Below, one piece after another: positions 43,159 through 51,294 of a DNA stretch of 64,000 bases (within the stretch, counting starts at the first letter, position 1; every line of letters starts with the position of its first letter). Under the pieces are notes generated by a model. It saw only the letters and a program-made list of their open reading frames with translations. It was not told the DNA's origin and did no database searches. Location: assembly GCA_964574705.1 (NCBI GenBank), contig CAZNOO010000005.1:39440-103439 (forward strand), given 5' to 3'. The DNA is from JAHIVB01 sp964574705. Lineage in GTDB: Bacteria > Bacillota_I > Bacilli_A > Izemoplasmatales > Hujiaoplasmataceae. The position numbers and the translations under genes were made by a program.

Positions 43159-45657
43159 ATGATTGTAATAGAAAATCTATCGAAGACATATCATAATAAA
43201 CATAAGCAAAATAAGAGTGTTCTAAATGCAGTTAGTTTGACACTCCCTTCTACTGGATTTTACACTTTTGTAGGGCCTAGTGGAAGTGGAAAGACCACAA
43301 TTTTTAATATTGTTGGAGGTATAGACACTGACTATACTGGAAGGATTAGTTCTTTTGGTTATAATTTATCAGATGTCAAATCTCTAAACCAATATAGAAA
43401 TTCTGTCGTTAGTTATGTGTTTCAAGATTTCAATCTAGTACAAGACATGACAATTTATGAGAACTTAGCCTTGCCATTGTACGTACAAGGGTATCATAAG
43501 AATGAGATTTATAATAAGATCAATGGAATTTTGGTAAAATTAGGACTTATTGAAATCACAGATAGTTTCCCTATGGAAGTCAGTGGTGGTGAGTTGCAGA
43601 GGATAGCCATTGCAAGAGCACTAGTTAAGAATTCCGAAATTATCATGGCTGATGAGCCTACTGGAAATCTTGATGAACATAATGCTCGAGAAATTTTAAA
43701 GATATTACACGAATTATCCAAAAATATGCTGGTAATACTAGTCACTCATAATTTGGAGTATGCTAATGAATATTCAGATAGTATTATTGAGATTAGTGAA
43801 TTAAAAAACACTCAAGTAATTATTCCGAATACTATTCAAAACATATCAACTCAAAAATCAAATAGTACTAATTCTAGATTAGGTAAGTTTCAATATTTGT
43901 ACCCATTAAAATACTTATATCGCCATCTTTTTTCTAGTTGTATTTTGTTACTCCTCTTTTCAATATTGATTTTCATTGCAATGGTCACATTGAAAGTTTC
44001 ATCAATAAGTGAGACTCAAGTGATGGAGGAATATTTGGTTCAAACTGATTCAAATATTTATGAAATCCAGAGGGCTTTTTCCTCATCAACAGTTAGTGGG
44101 GATTTTACGTTAAGTACATCTAGATACTTTGAAGATGTCTATTCATTAAATGATGCATACAAGATTTTACAGGAAGAATACGGTAATTTGTTGATATCAA
44201 GCAGTATTTATTTTCTGCCTTCAAATGATGAATTAAAAAATGCATATATAAATTTTACTAGCGTATCCTCATCAACACGACTTAATCTGCTTAATATCGA
44301 CTCTAGTCTTGAACTGCGAAATTTAGTTGGTAATATACCAGAAAGCGAAAACGAAATAGTTGTAACTGACTTTTTGTCTGTACTCATATTTGGAACTACG
44401 GATTCGATAGGACAAACTGTTTCAGCTAACCGAATAAGTCCATTTACTGATTTTATTGAAGTTAATTTCAAAATCGTTGGAATAATTCAGACTGATTATT
44501 TAGAAAAAGGGATTCTTGATAAAAATATTTACGATGCAAAATTCCATTATTCCACAATAGTGGGAACAGATGAGTTGTTTACATTTGATGAATCAAATAT
44601 ATATATTCAGTGCTATGCTCTTTCAAGTAGTTTGGAAAATCTTTCAGCATATTACGATAATTTACCAGTGAATTTCATTTTTGCAGATATATCATATAGT
44701 TTATATGGAGACTTCTATGATTCTTCCATAATTATTGATGATGGTATATTAGGGTCAATTCCTGCTACATATGACGAAGTATTAGTTAGTTCTGAAATCC
44801 TAGAAGATTTATTTGCTTATGATTTAGAAACTGTATATTTACTTGAAGATGGATCTATCAGTTGGAATGATTTTCTTCAAAATCATGATATTTCTGGAAT
44901 TTCAATTACATACGATAATCCTGAGTCAGAGGAGTACTACCAACAATTACTTCCTAATGAGTTTTCGGTGGTAGGGGTGTTTCTTCCTGGAAGTACATCA
45001 ATAGCTCAAAACAATCAAAGAATCATATTTAGTAGTAATTTAATACAATCATTAAATTCTGAATATCCATACTCGAATATTGGATTGAGTATCATATGGC
45101 CAATTAGTAATCCTGAGCAACTTATAACCGAATTAACCAGTGACGATTTTCTAGAGTTGCATATCGTTCGAATCCCTCATGATCAACAAATGATAATAAA
45201 TGGTAGAAATAGTTATGCGATTAACATTGCTTTGCACGATTTACAATTTGAAATACAACCTTTATTAAAGAGTGTTTTAATTGTTACATCATCATTCTTG
45301 ATTCTATTTTCAATTTTGAGTTTATCATTTTCTCTAAAACTAAAGACTAAAACATATGGAACATTTATATCTTTGGGAATACCTAAAAAGAATGTAATTT
45401 TCATGATTTGTGTTGAGTTTTTGTATGTTCTTACCATGTCTCTGGTAGTTTCCAACATATTGTTCTTGTTGATGAAAAATAGTATGTCCGAGTACATTTT
45501 CCCGAATGAAATCGGGTTAACAATCTTAGATTATATATCAAGCGACTATATCATGATTATCTCATACCTATTATTGTTTTTTGTTATATCAGTATTGCCA
45601 AACATTTTATATATTGCATCTCGCAGTCCTCTAAAAATAATTAGGACAATTAACTAG
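43159..45657 (+). CDS. ABC transporter, ATPase fused to FtsX-like permease
   Basis: The 832-residue protein has an N-terminal ATPase (residues 1-225) with Walker A 'GPSGSGKT' (39-46), signature 'VSGGELQRIAIARA', Walker B 'IIMADEPTGN' and 'VTHN'. This is a MacB/LolD-type ATPase. The permease half follows: a helix at about 260-275, a large outer domain (about 280-690), and three C-terminal helices, the FtsX/MacB plan. Fusions like this are 'bacteriocin-associated' or lipoprotein/peptide exporters. It is likely cotranscribed with the secreted protein upstream. Confidence 0.85.
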   Translation: MIVIENLSKTYHNKHKQNKSVLNAVSLTLPSTGFYTFVGPSGSGKTTIFNIVGGIDTDYTGRISSFGYNLSDVKSLNQYRNSVVSYVFQDFNLVQDMTIYENLALPLYVQGYHKNEIYNKINGILVKLGLIEITDSFPMEVSGGELQRIAIARALVKNSEIIMADEPTGNLDEHNAREILKILHELSKNMLVILVTHNLEYANEYSDSIIEISELKNTQVIIPNTIQNISTQKSNSTNSRLGKFQYLYPLKYLYRHLFSSCILLLLFSILIFIAMVTLKVSSISETQVMEEYLVQTDSNIYEIQRAFSSSTVSGDFTLSTSRYFEDVYSLNDAYKILQEEYGNLLISSSIYFLPSNDELKNAYINFTSVSSSTRLNLLNIDSSLELRNLVGNIPESENEIVVTDFLSVLIFGTTDSIGQTVSANRISPFTDFIEVNFKIVGIIQTDYLEKGILDKNIYDAKFHYSTIVGTDELFTFDESNIYIQCYALSSSLENLSAYYDNLPVNFIFADISYSLYGDFYDSSIIIDDGILGSIPATYDEVLVSSEILEDLFAYDLETVYLLEDGSISWNDFLQNHDISGISITYDNPESEEYYQQLLPNEFSVVGVFLPGSTSIAQNNQRIIFSSNLIQSLNSEYPYSNIGLSIIWPISNPEQLITELTSDDFLELHIVRIPHDQQMIINGRNSYAINIALHDLQFEIQPLLKSVLIVTSSFLILFSILSLSFSLKLKTKTYGTFISLGIPKKNVIFMICVEFLYVLTMSLVVSNILFLLMKNSMSEYIFPNEIGLTILDYISSDYIMIISYLLLFFVISVLPNILYIASRSPLKIIRTIN

Positions 45658-45674
45658 TTTTCTTTACACCGTCT

Positions 45675-45704
45675 ATAATCCTTGTGATTTCTTGTATAGC
45701 ACAC
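45675..45704. repeat. 30-bp direct repeat, right copy
   Basis: Identical over 30 bases to 41296-41325. It starts 18 bases after the ABC transporter stop codon. Confidence 0.85.
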
Positions 45705-45750
45705 GAAAACATAAAAAAAGAAGGGAAATCACATTAAATCAATACACATA

Positions 45751-45788
45751 AAAAGCAGAATAATTTTAACGATTATTCTGCTTTTTTT
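45751..45788. terminator. bidirectional terminator
   Basis: AAAAGCAGAATAAT / ATTATTCTGCTTTT 14-base stem with T-runs on both strands. It ends the ABC-transporter transcript and the opposing TPR remnant. Confidence 0.8.
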
Positions 45789-46117
45789 GTTAGGATTTTG
45801 TCTTTTGATTCAACAATCATTCTAAATGGATCCTTATGAAAATCTTTCTCTAGTAATTTGAAAAACTGTTGAGCTTCAACCGGATTATTTCTAGCAATAG
45901 CATTTGAGTAACAAAGTGCAGCATAATGTTCCGAGAGTATTCCATTGTTTAAATGCTTATGTGACATTGACAATGAGTAGTATAGTCTTGTGAGTGAATT
46001 ACCGAAATCGTTCGCTAAACAGAAATTTACTCCTTCCTTGGCAAATTCAACACATTGGACTGTGATGGAATTCAAACAGTGGCTATTCGTGTTGTCATAT
46101 GCATAGAAAATAAGGGT
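45773..46117 (-). pseudogene. C-terminal fragment of a TPR-type regulator
   Basis: The reading frame encodes about 100 residues of paired helices ('FGNSLTRLYYSLSMSHKHLNNG', 'ALCYSNAIARNNPVEAQQFF'), similar in style to the TPR half of Rgg/PlcR-type peptide-responsive regulators. The open frame continues upstream past the ATG at 46075 to about 46117 ('TLIFYAYDNTN...'), where it ends at a short repeat (46096-46118). The DNA-binding N-terminal half is absent. Confidence 0.5.
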
Positions 46118-46118
46118 T
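46096..46118 (+). repeat. short dispersed repeat, copy A (CATAnnnATAGAA type)
   Basis: CATATGCATAGAAAATAAGGG then TT. Related copies lie at 47328-47351, 50411-50432 and 52717-52740. Copies A and B form the upstream break of two TPR fragments. Confidence 0.6.
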
Positions 46119-46216
46119 TTGCAGCATGTTTTGATAACTAATATTTATTATAGCATGTCAAGAAAATTATTCATATCAAGTGCGATTGTGCTAAAAGTTG
46201 TAAGCTTCTAGTGCAC

Positions 46217-46298
46217 AAAAAGTAAACTTGGTATAACTCCAGAGTAAAACACGCTATTTTTCTAGTGAAAAACATGATAAACTTAGTAATGACAAGAC
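46217..46298 (+). repeat. 82-bp dispersed repeat, copy 1
   Basis: Starts AAAAAGTAAACTTGG and ends ATGACAAGAC. Three more copies of exactly the same length are at 47439, 49565 and 50556, all on the same strand. This copy is the most diverged. Confidence 0.85.
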
Positions 46299-46389
46299 AT
46301 CTTAATTATACCAAGTTTATTTCTTGGCTAAATTGTCCATTTATGGCTATATTTAGAGGTTAAGTTGAAATAGACTTTTTCTTTTTTAT

Positions 46390-46675
46390 ACAACAACAGG
46401 CCCTTTCGGAGCAGTGCAACTTATCAGCAGTGAGAGAGTTACGAAATGCTGTCAGCCACCATAGATTGCTTTTTGTTTATGAGGATTTTTATGAGTGTTA
46501 TCTATGTGATGGCAGGATTGGTGACTCACTTATGGACAATATTATGAACCTTCGGCAACTCTTAAATCCGTTTTATAGAGATTTCCTGAAAGATGAAATC
46601 ACCCAAAGTACAGTTGATGATGAGGACATTACATTTGTTTCGGCGCTGCCAAAAAAAGTGATTTTATTCTTTTGA
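46390..46675 (+). pseudogene. C-terminal fragment of an Abi_2-like (AbiD/AbiF) protein
   Basis: The frame 'QQALSEQCNLSAVRELRNAVSHHRLLF' (read from about 46396) contains the HEPN-type R-x4-H motif ('RNAVSH') in the context typical of the Abi_2 phage-abortive-infection family ('LR.RN..AHH.RLF'). Only about 90 residues remain; a start codon and the N-terminal two-thirds are missing, so it is a truncated defence gene. It ends at a TGA at 46673. Confidence 0.55.
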
Positions 46676-46764
46676 TTAAAAATCTTTCACCAATAAAGAT
46701 CGATTTTTACTAAATTGATCTAGTTATCTTTTCCCGACAATGAGTATAATCGAAAAGCAAAAAT

Positions 46765-46797
46765 ATCGCAGACCGAATTCAGTTTGCGTTTTTTTTG
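46765..46797 (+). terminator. rho-independent terminator
   Basis: CGCAGAC (46767-46773) pairs with GTTTGCG (46782-46788), one wobble, then eight T residues. It follows the Abi fragment by 90 bases. Confidence 0.6.
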
Positions 46798-47354
46798 TTT
46801 ATGGATTCTTGATGACGTTTTAGAAGATCAATAGGGCTAGTATTGTGGTCAAACTCAATCTCCCTATGGAATACTTTTTTTTCTTCTATGTTATCCTTTG
46901 CAATTGCAGATGCGATGCATTTTGAGGCCTCAATCTCTGCTTCTCTGGTTCTGCCAAGTTTAAGCAAAGAATGGGATTGGACATAATGTAAATGAGCTAA
47001 AGATGCCATATTGTTGAATTCTTTTGAAAACTTGATCCCAGATTCAGCTACACCCAGGGCTTCTTCATATTGTTTATTCCGAACGAGAAACAAAGCGACA
47101 TTACTGAACATGGTCGGAAACATCAGGTTTGAATCAGATCGAGCGATGATACTCTTACGATTGTTTAGGATTTCAATCAGTTTATTAAGGGATTGATACT
47201 CTTCGTATTTGATCTGTATCTCTGCTATTAGCATTAGAATATTGATATCTACGAAATCATATGTCTCTTTTTCCAGTCCAGAGGGGTAATTGGATTGGTA
47301 TGGAAATTGAACAGTGTATTGTGATACCATATACATAGAAAATGAGGGATTCAA
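46779..47354 (-). pseudogene. TPR-repeat fragment of a Rgg/PlcR-like regulator
   Basis: About 190 residues of helical repeats ('INILMLIAEIQIKYEEYQSLNKLIEIL', 'EEALGVAESGIKFSKEF', 'SHSLLKLGRTREAEIEASKCI') fit the TPR sensor half of an XRE-family regulator. No helix-turn-helix precedes it: the frame enters a terminator stem (47346-47374) and the dispersed repeat at 47328-47351. The segment at the break is nearly the same sequence as that bordering the fragment at 45773. Confidence 0.5.
47328..47351 (+). repeat. short dispersed repeat, copy B
   Basis: CATATACATAGAAAATGAGGG then ATT. It runs directly into the terminator stem at 47346. Confidence 0.6.
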
Positions 47355-47379
47355 GATTCACTGTCTTGAATCCCTTTTT
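47346..47379 (+). terminator. rho-independent terminator
   Basis: GGGATTCAAGA / TCTTGAATCCC perfect 11-base stem, seven-base loop and five T residues. No intact plus-strand gene lies just upstream. Confidence 0.75.
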
Positions 47380-47438
47380 GGTTGTATCAAGATTCTTGTG
47401 TTTTCGGTTTAGGCAGGTTATATCTCTTGTTTTGAGTG

Positions 47439-47520
47439 AAAAAGTAAACTTAACTTGGACACAGAGTACAACATTTAATATTTGTGTTGAAAAAAATGAT
47501 AAGCTTACTAATGACAAGAC
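47439..47520 (+). repeat. 82-bp dispersed repeat, copy 2
   Basis: Same length and borders as the other copies. It shares a further 59 or so upstream bases (from 47380, GGTTGTATCAAGA...) with copy 3, giving a 141-base related block. Confidence 0.85.
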
Positions 47521-47696
47521 AGCTGCAAAACGAATGTTTTGACCTTATAGATTCATTCCAAGATTGCTCTTTTTGAACATTGGTATAAAAAATCAAAAAT
47601 TCGTGATAAATAAATCATATCTCTATAGACATCAATCAACTGCAGGTTTATAATGAACTTTGTTCAAAAATATTATTTATAAGGGTGATTTAAATA

Positions 47697-48863
47697 ATGA
47701 AAAAGATTCTTGTTGTTTTCGTAGCTTTGCTCATAGGGATTCAGTTATCTTGTATTCCGGTTAATGCTGACTCACCAATTGCCAATGAAATTTCAATATT
47801 CATTCAAGAATACTCTCTTGTGGAACCGACTTGGGTTAACGCAAACGTTCACTCTTTTGAAAGACTGTACAACATTGATGATGATTTGATTGGGTATCTT
47901 TATCGAATTTACCAGAATAATGTCCAGCAAGGCTATATTATCTATCTGTTTGAGATGGGAATTACTGAAGCCAAATTTACTGGAGTCGATAAAGCCATTG
48001 ACATTTATGGTAAGGTATACTATGTAGTTCCTAGCGGTTTCTTTTCAAAAAAACAATTACAGGAAAATTATGATATTCTTGTATACAATGCCACGATTCA
48101 AACTGACTTAACTGGCACCGGGTGGGGCCAAGACGTGACTCTGATTAGATATAATCCAGATGGCTCAGAGTTAAATTATGAAAGTGTGGAGGATTATTTT
48201 TATATTAACACTTCCCATGTGCCCAACCTGTCAGCAAACGTTAACTCATATTATATCTCAATGGTTAGCAAGGTCTGGATTGAAAATGTTCCCAGTTATC
48301 TGGGTCAATTGGTCGGGATGGCAAATGTATGTGCTCCTACTGCTGGGGCAATGTTCATTGCATATTATGACAATGAGTTGTGGAATAATTTAAGCACTCT
48401 TGAAGGAGGTTGGTGGTGGCAATATTTCCCGCTCCTTCACGAAGATGATGAAGATTTGGTAAATGAACTAGTACTTCAGTTATCTGGTTATTTCAGAACG
48501 TGCATTAATATGAATGGGGACTTGACAGATCCTACCAATTGTGTTGGTTCGAGTGCCGAGGAAGTAGCTTTTGGTCTAAAAAATTATCTTGATGACCATA
48601 ATCACTCTTCATATACTGGAATTAAGGCAACAATGGGGGTTGATTACGATGATTACACTGCATTGATTGCCCTAGGAAATCCATCTGTAGTTCAACTTGC
48701 TGCATCGTCTTCATATGGATCACATAGTGTGATCGGGATAGGGTTCTATTCAGCGTACATGAGCCCATCTGGATTGATCATTTACGATGACCAAACCCAT
48801 GGTGAGGTTTGGATAAGTTATTCTATAGCAACATATTATGAGTTTCTCTATTATTATGGGTGA
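47697..48863 (+). CDS. secreted cysteine peptidase-like protein (C39/C10-type)
   Basis: The 388-residue protein has a signal peptide (cleavage likely after 'PVNA', about residue 24). A C-terminal papain-like domain follows, with Cys in 'NVCAPTAGAMFIAYYD' (about 211-226), His in 'GSHSVIGIGF' (about 341-350) and Asp in 'IYDDQTHG' (about 361-368): a complete Cys-His-Asp set as in C39-like and streptopain-like peptidases. The N-terminal half may be a propeptide-like domain. It sits seven bases before a lipoprotein gene. Substrate unknown; an N-terminal inhibitor role is inference. Confidence 0.72.
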   Translation: MKKILVVFVALLIGIQLSCIPVNADSPIANEISIFIQEYSLVEPTWVNANVHSFERLYNIDDDLIGYLYRIYQNNVQQGYIIYLFEMGITEAKFTGVDKAIDIYGKVYYVVPSGFFSKKQLQENYDILVYNATIQTDLTGTGWGQDVTLIRYNPDGSELNYESVEDYFYINTSHVPNLSANVNSYYISMVSKVWIENVPSYLGQLVGMANVCAPTAGAMFIAYYDNELWNNLSTLEGGWWWQYFPLLHEDDEDLVNELVLQLSGYFRTCINMNGDLTDPTNCVGSSAEEVAFGLKNYLDDHNHSSYTGIKATMGVDYDDYTALIALGNPSVVQLAASSSYGSHSVIGIGFYSAYMSPSGLIIYDDQTHGEVWISYSIATYYEFLYYYG

Positions 48864-48869
48864 TATGCC

Positions 48870-49352
48870 ATGAAGAAATTCTTGAGTATATTTGTCTCGG
48901 TTTTCCTTTGTTTTGCAGCGCTTGGTTGCCAGCAACAAACGACCACCGAAATAACAAGCACCACCGTCTCTCCGCCGTTTCCATCAATTGATTATCCTAG
49001 TTACACTGTTGAATATATAGTGATTCGGCAAATAGATGCGCTAGACAGGACCATTTCTTTGGATTATCACTACAATAACCTATCTGAAGCATCAACTCAG
49101 ATTTCAACAATATTAACGTCCTTATCAACTGTTGAGCAGAACGGAGGAATTGGACCTCGATCTGGAATGCTTAATAATGGGTGGGCAATACTTTCAGGAC
49201 CTGAAAATACATCTTTACTATTGAATTTTTATATTTATGATGAATATACCATCTTGGGCGTATCTGAAGACGAATACTCCATCGAGTATTATTTTCGTAG
49301 CATATTTGACAATGAAATTTATTTAATTCTCGCTTCATTCGACGACGAATAA
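48870..49352 (+). CDS. predicted lipoprotein linked to the peptidase-like protein
   Basis: The 160-residue protein has a lipobox 'ALGC' (Cys about residue 20) followed by a 'QQQTTTEITSTTVSPP' low-complexity linker. The remainder is a small domain with 'LDRTISLDYHYNNLSEAS'. It starts seven bases after the peptidase stop and is likely cotranslated. Such pairs can be a protease and its inhibitor or immunity partner. The family is not recognised. Confidence 0.65.
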   Translation: MKKFLSIFVSVFLCFAALGCQQQTTTEITSTTVSPPFPSIDYPSYTVEYIVIRQIDALDRTISLDYHYNNLSEASTQISTILTSLSTVEQNGGIGPRSGMLNNGWAILSGPENTSLLLNFYIYDEYTILGVSEDEYSIEYYFRSIFDNEIYLILASFDDE

Positions 49353-49840
49353 ATCTTTTAGTCTATTTGACAGAATTTATTGTGTTTGATACACTATTTC
49401 TGTCGAGACACAAACGAATCCTAACAAAGTTGAAAAGGCGTAAGAAATCACGTCTTTTTTTGCTTTTTGAGGTGAAACGAATGTTGATCCAAGAAATCAT
49501 ATCCGGTAGTATCAAGAATCTTGTGTACTTCTGTATGCGGGAAATATTTCTTGTTGTGTTGTGAAAAAAGTAAACTTAGCTTGGACATAGAGTAAAACAT
49601 TGAGTATTTTTGTTGAAAAACATGATAAACTTACTAATGACAAGACTCAAATAGTTGACAAGTCAATTAAAGTGGGGAGTCGCATTATTCAATCGCTAAC
49701 ACCATCTTTTGAATCTATTTTTATTGCTATAGCAGTTGGGTTGCCATTTTCTCTAGCTACATCGGAAGCGGCTTCAGTAATAGCAAATAGTAACGGCGAA
49801 ATTTACATTGATGCTTTTGCAGGATAAGGAGGTCACCGAA
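49353..49840. other. gene-poor stretch with hairpin, repeat copy and a gene remnant
   Basis: It contains a nested hairpin GACAGAA/TTCTGTC (49368-49403), the related repeat block 49505-49646, and then an open stretch (about 49647-49827) that encodes a hydrophobic 'FESIFIAIAVGLPFSLATSEAASVIA' segment without a ribosome-binding site. The open stretch begins inside the 82-bp repeat, so it is likely a gene end whose start was replaced by the repeat. Confidence 0.45.
49565..49646 (+). repeat. 82-bp dispersed repeat, copy 3
   Basis: Nearly identical to copy 4, with a handful of substitutions and no length change. Similarity to copy 2 extends upstream to 49505. Confidence 0.85.
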
Positions 49841-50341
49841 ATGAGTAGCGAAAAGCGAAAGAAAAAGTTCTACGCATCATTATTTTTGGGATGGGGATAC
49901 ACAATATACCTTTTTTTGGGGATGTTTCTTCTAATAGTAGTAATCTGGATTCTCCCAAATTCCTTTGAAAACGCAGGGATTTTTGTGAAATTCATAATAA
50001 TTTTCATGTGTGGATTTACTCCATTAGCGTTGTGGATTGCCTTGATTCACAGGGGATTCACAGTTGTGGAATTTAAGAATGACGGTATCTATACATCATT
50101 ATTTCGGATCTTTAGAAAGAAAGTAATTTTATATGATGAAGTTGTAGATATGACCGCCGAATCCAGATTTGGATACTGGTTGTTTTTCTCAACCATTCCA
50201 CTTTCAGGAATGTCATATAGCAAGATGGTCTCAAACAAACACATTATTCAAGTTGAATTATCTGAGAAAATGATAGATGTACTAAAAAATACGCCACTCT
50301 TTCCTCTGTACGAGCAGAAAATGAAAGGGGAAACACATTAG
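49841..50341 (+). CDS. membrane protein with PH-like C-terminal domain
   Basis: The 166-residue protein has two N-terminal membrane helices (about 14-42 and 48-68, 'GYTIYLFLGMFLLIVVIWIL' in the first). A cytoplasmic beta-rich domain follows ('FTVVEFKNDGIYTSLFRIFRKKVILYDEVVDM', about 75-106) that looks like a bacterial PH-type domain. An AAGGAGGT site stands before ATG 49841; the upstream ATG at 49808 belongs to the preceding fragment. Function unknown. Confidence 0.65.
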   Translation: MSSEKRKKKFYASLFLGWGYTIYLFLGMFLLIVVIWILPNSFENAGIFVKFIIIFMCGFTPLALWIALIHRGFTVVEFKNDGIYTSLFRIFRKKVILYDEVVDMTAESRFGYWLFFSTIPLSGMSYSKMVSNKHIIQVELSEKMIDVLKNTPLFPLYEQKMKGETH

Positions 50342-50410
50342 TTGTAAGCAAAATTAGAATCACATTTTTGAGAGGATAAAGATTGGGATTAATATGTTTT
50401 TTGAAATTAC

Positions 50411-50432
50411 CATACGTATAGAATATAGGGTT
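50411..50432 (+). repeat. short dispersed repeat, copy C
   Basis: CATACGTATAGAATATAGGG then TT, running into a nine-base hairpin AGGGTTCTG/CAGAATCCT (50427-50454), the same arrangement as copy B with its terminator. Confidence 0.55.
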
Positions 50433-50555
50433 CTGTAAATCATTCCAGAATCCTATTTATTTGAAATATGTATACCTTTGAATTCAATTGCATTTATTGA
50501 ATTGTAAGAAACAAATCACTATTTTTTGATTGGAATTTTTGCATATTTTTACAGA

Positions 50556-50637
50556 AAAAAGTAAACTTAGCTTGGACACAGAGTAAAACATTGAATTTTT
50601 CTGTTGAAAAACATGATAAACTTTCTAATGACAAGAC
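50556..50637 (+). repeat. 82-bp dispersed repeat, copy 4
   Basis: Same 82-bp borders. It abuts a second repeated element, ACATATAAGAAGAATAGG plus terminator, at 50636. Confidence 0.85.
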
Positions 50638-50650
50638 ATATAAGAAGAAT

Positions 50651-50683
50651 AGGCTTGATACAATTGTATCGAGCCTTTTTTTT
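50651..50683 (+). terminator. rho-independent terminator (repeated element, copy 1)
   Basis: AGGCTTGATAC / GTATCGAGCCT stem, AATT loop, eight T residues. The preceding 18 bases (50636-50653) are identical to those before the terminator at 52846. Confidence 0.85.
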
Positions 50684-50856
50684 AAGCAGAAAGGGCGTTT
50701 TCTCCCTATATTCCAAATTCCATTAGTTTTGTAGAGGATCAATTCAGAACTATTGCAGGGAATTTTGTATTTATTTATTCAACCTTTTAACGATTACCCA
50801 ACCATTTACACGATTACTTTGAGAATATTTGAATGGAGCATTATTCAATTTATAAA

Positions 50857-50936
50857 ATGCAAGATATAGCATATAAAATGATTAATATCAACATAATAAG
50901 CAATCTATTGCATATTAAATAATATTGGTGTATAAT
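50857..50936 (+). promoter_or_regulatory. hip operon operators and promoter
   Basis: Two 16-base palindromes of form ATGCA-N6-TGCAT, each with one mismatch, lie at 50857-50872 and 50898-50913, 41 bases apart start to start. The second covers the -35 box TTGCAT (50908-50913). A 17-base spacer leads to TATAAT (50931-50936), 17 bases before the hipB start. This is the architecture of a HipB-repressed promoter. Confidence 0.75.
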
Positions 50937-50952
50937 ATATTTGGGTGATAAA

Positions 50953-51294
50953 ATGAAAATATATGGAATGCAGACAAACAAAGTTATTTTAAAAGAAATT
51001 GGAAAAAGAATAAAATCAAGAAGAATATTATTATCTATTACGCAAAATGAACTAGCCTTAGAAGCAGAAGTTTCTCTACGAACAATCATAAACGCTGAGA
51101 ACGGTGAAAATTTTTCGCTAGCAAATCTTATATCCATTCTAAGGGCTATCAGAGTTGCGGAAAATTTAGATCTTTTATTACCTGAAAACAAAACCGACCC
51201 AATCGAGGTATTCAAGTTAGGCCATGCAAGAAAAAGAGTCTCCAAAGTAAAAACAGTAAGTCGAAGAGATTGGAAGTGGGGGGATGAAAAGTGA
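50953..51294 (+). CDS. hipB: HipB-like antitoxin/repressor, XRE family
   Basis: The 113-residue protein has a Cro/CI helix-turn-helix: 'IGKRIKSRRILLSITQNELALEAEVSLRTIINAENG' spread over about 14-49. HipB neutralises the HipA kinase and represses the operon by binding palindromes; suitable palindromes are present upstream. The C-terminal tail is basic ('RKRVSKVKTVSRRDWKW'). ATG 50953 follows GGGTGAT; the stop overlaps the hipA start (GTGA). Confidence 0.82.
   Translation: MKIYGMQTNKVILKEIGKRIKSRRILLSITQNELALEAEVSLRTIINAENGENFSLANLISILRAIRVAENLDLLLPENKTDPIEVFKLGHARKRVSKVKTVSRRDWKWGDEK

Noticed and set aside
49600..49827. 75-codon ORF starting inside repeat copy 3
   Set aside because: The first 16 codons belong to the 82-bp repeat, the TTG start has no ribosome-binding site, and it looks like the end of a lost gene.
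46217..50637. 82-bp repeats as integron attC sites
   Set aside because: The repeats have no self-complementary arms and no GTTRRRY/RYYYAAC pair in the right places, and there is no integron integrase in the window.
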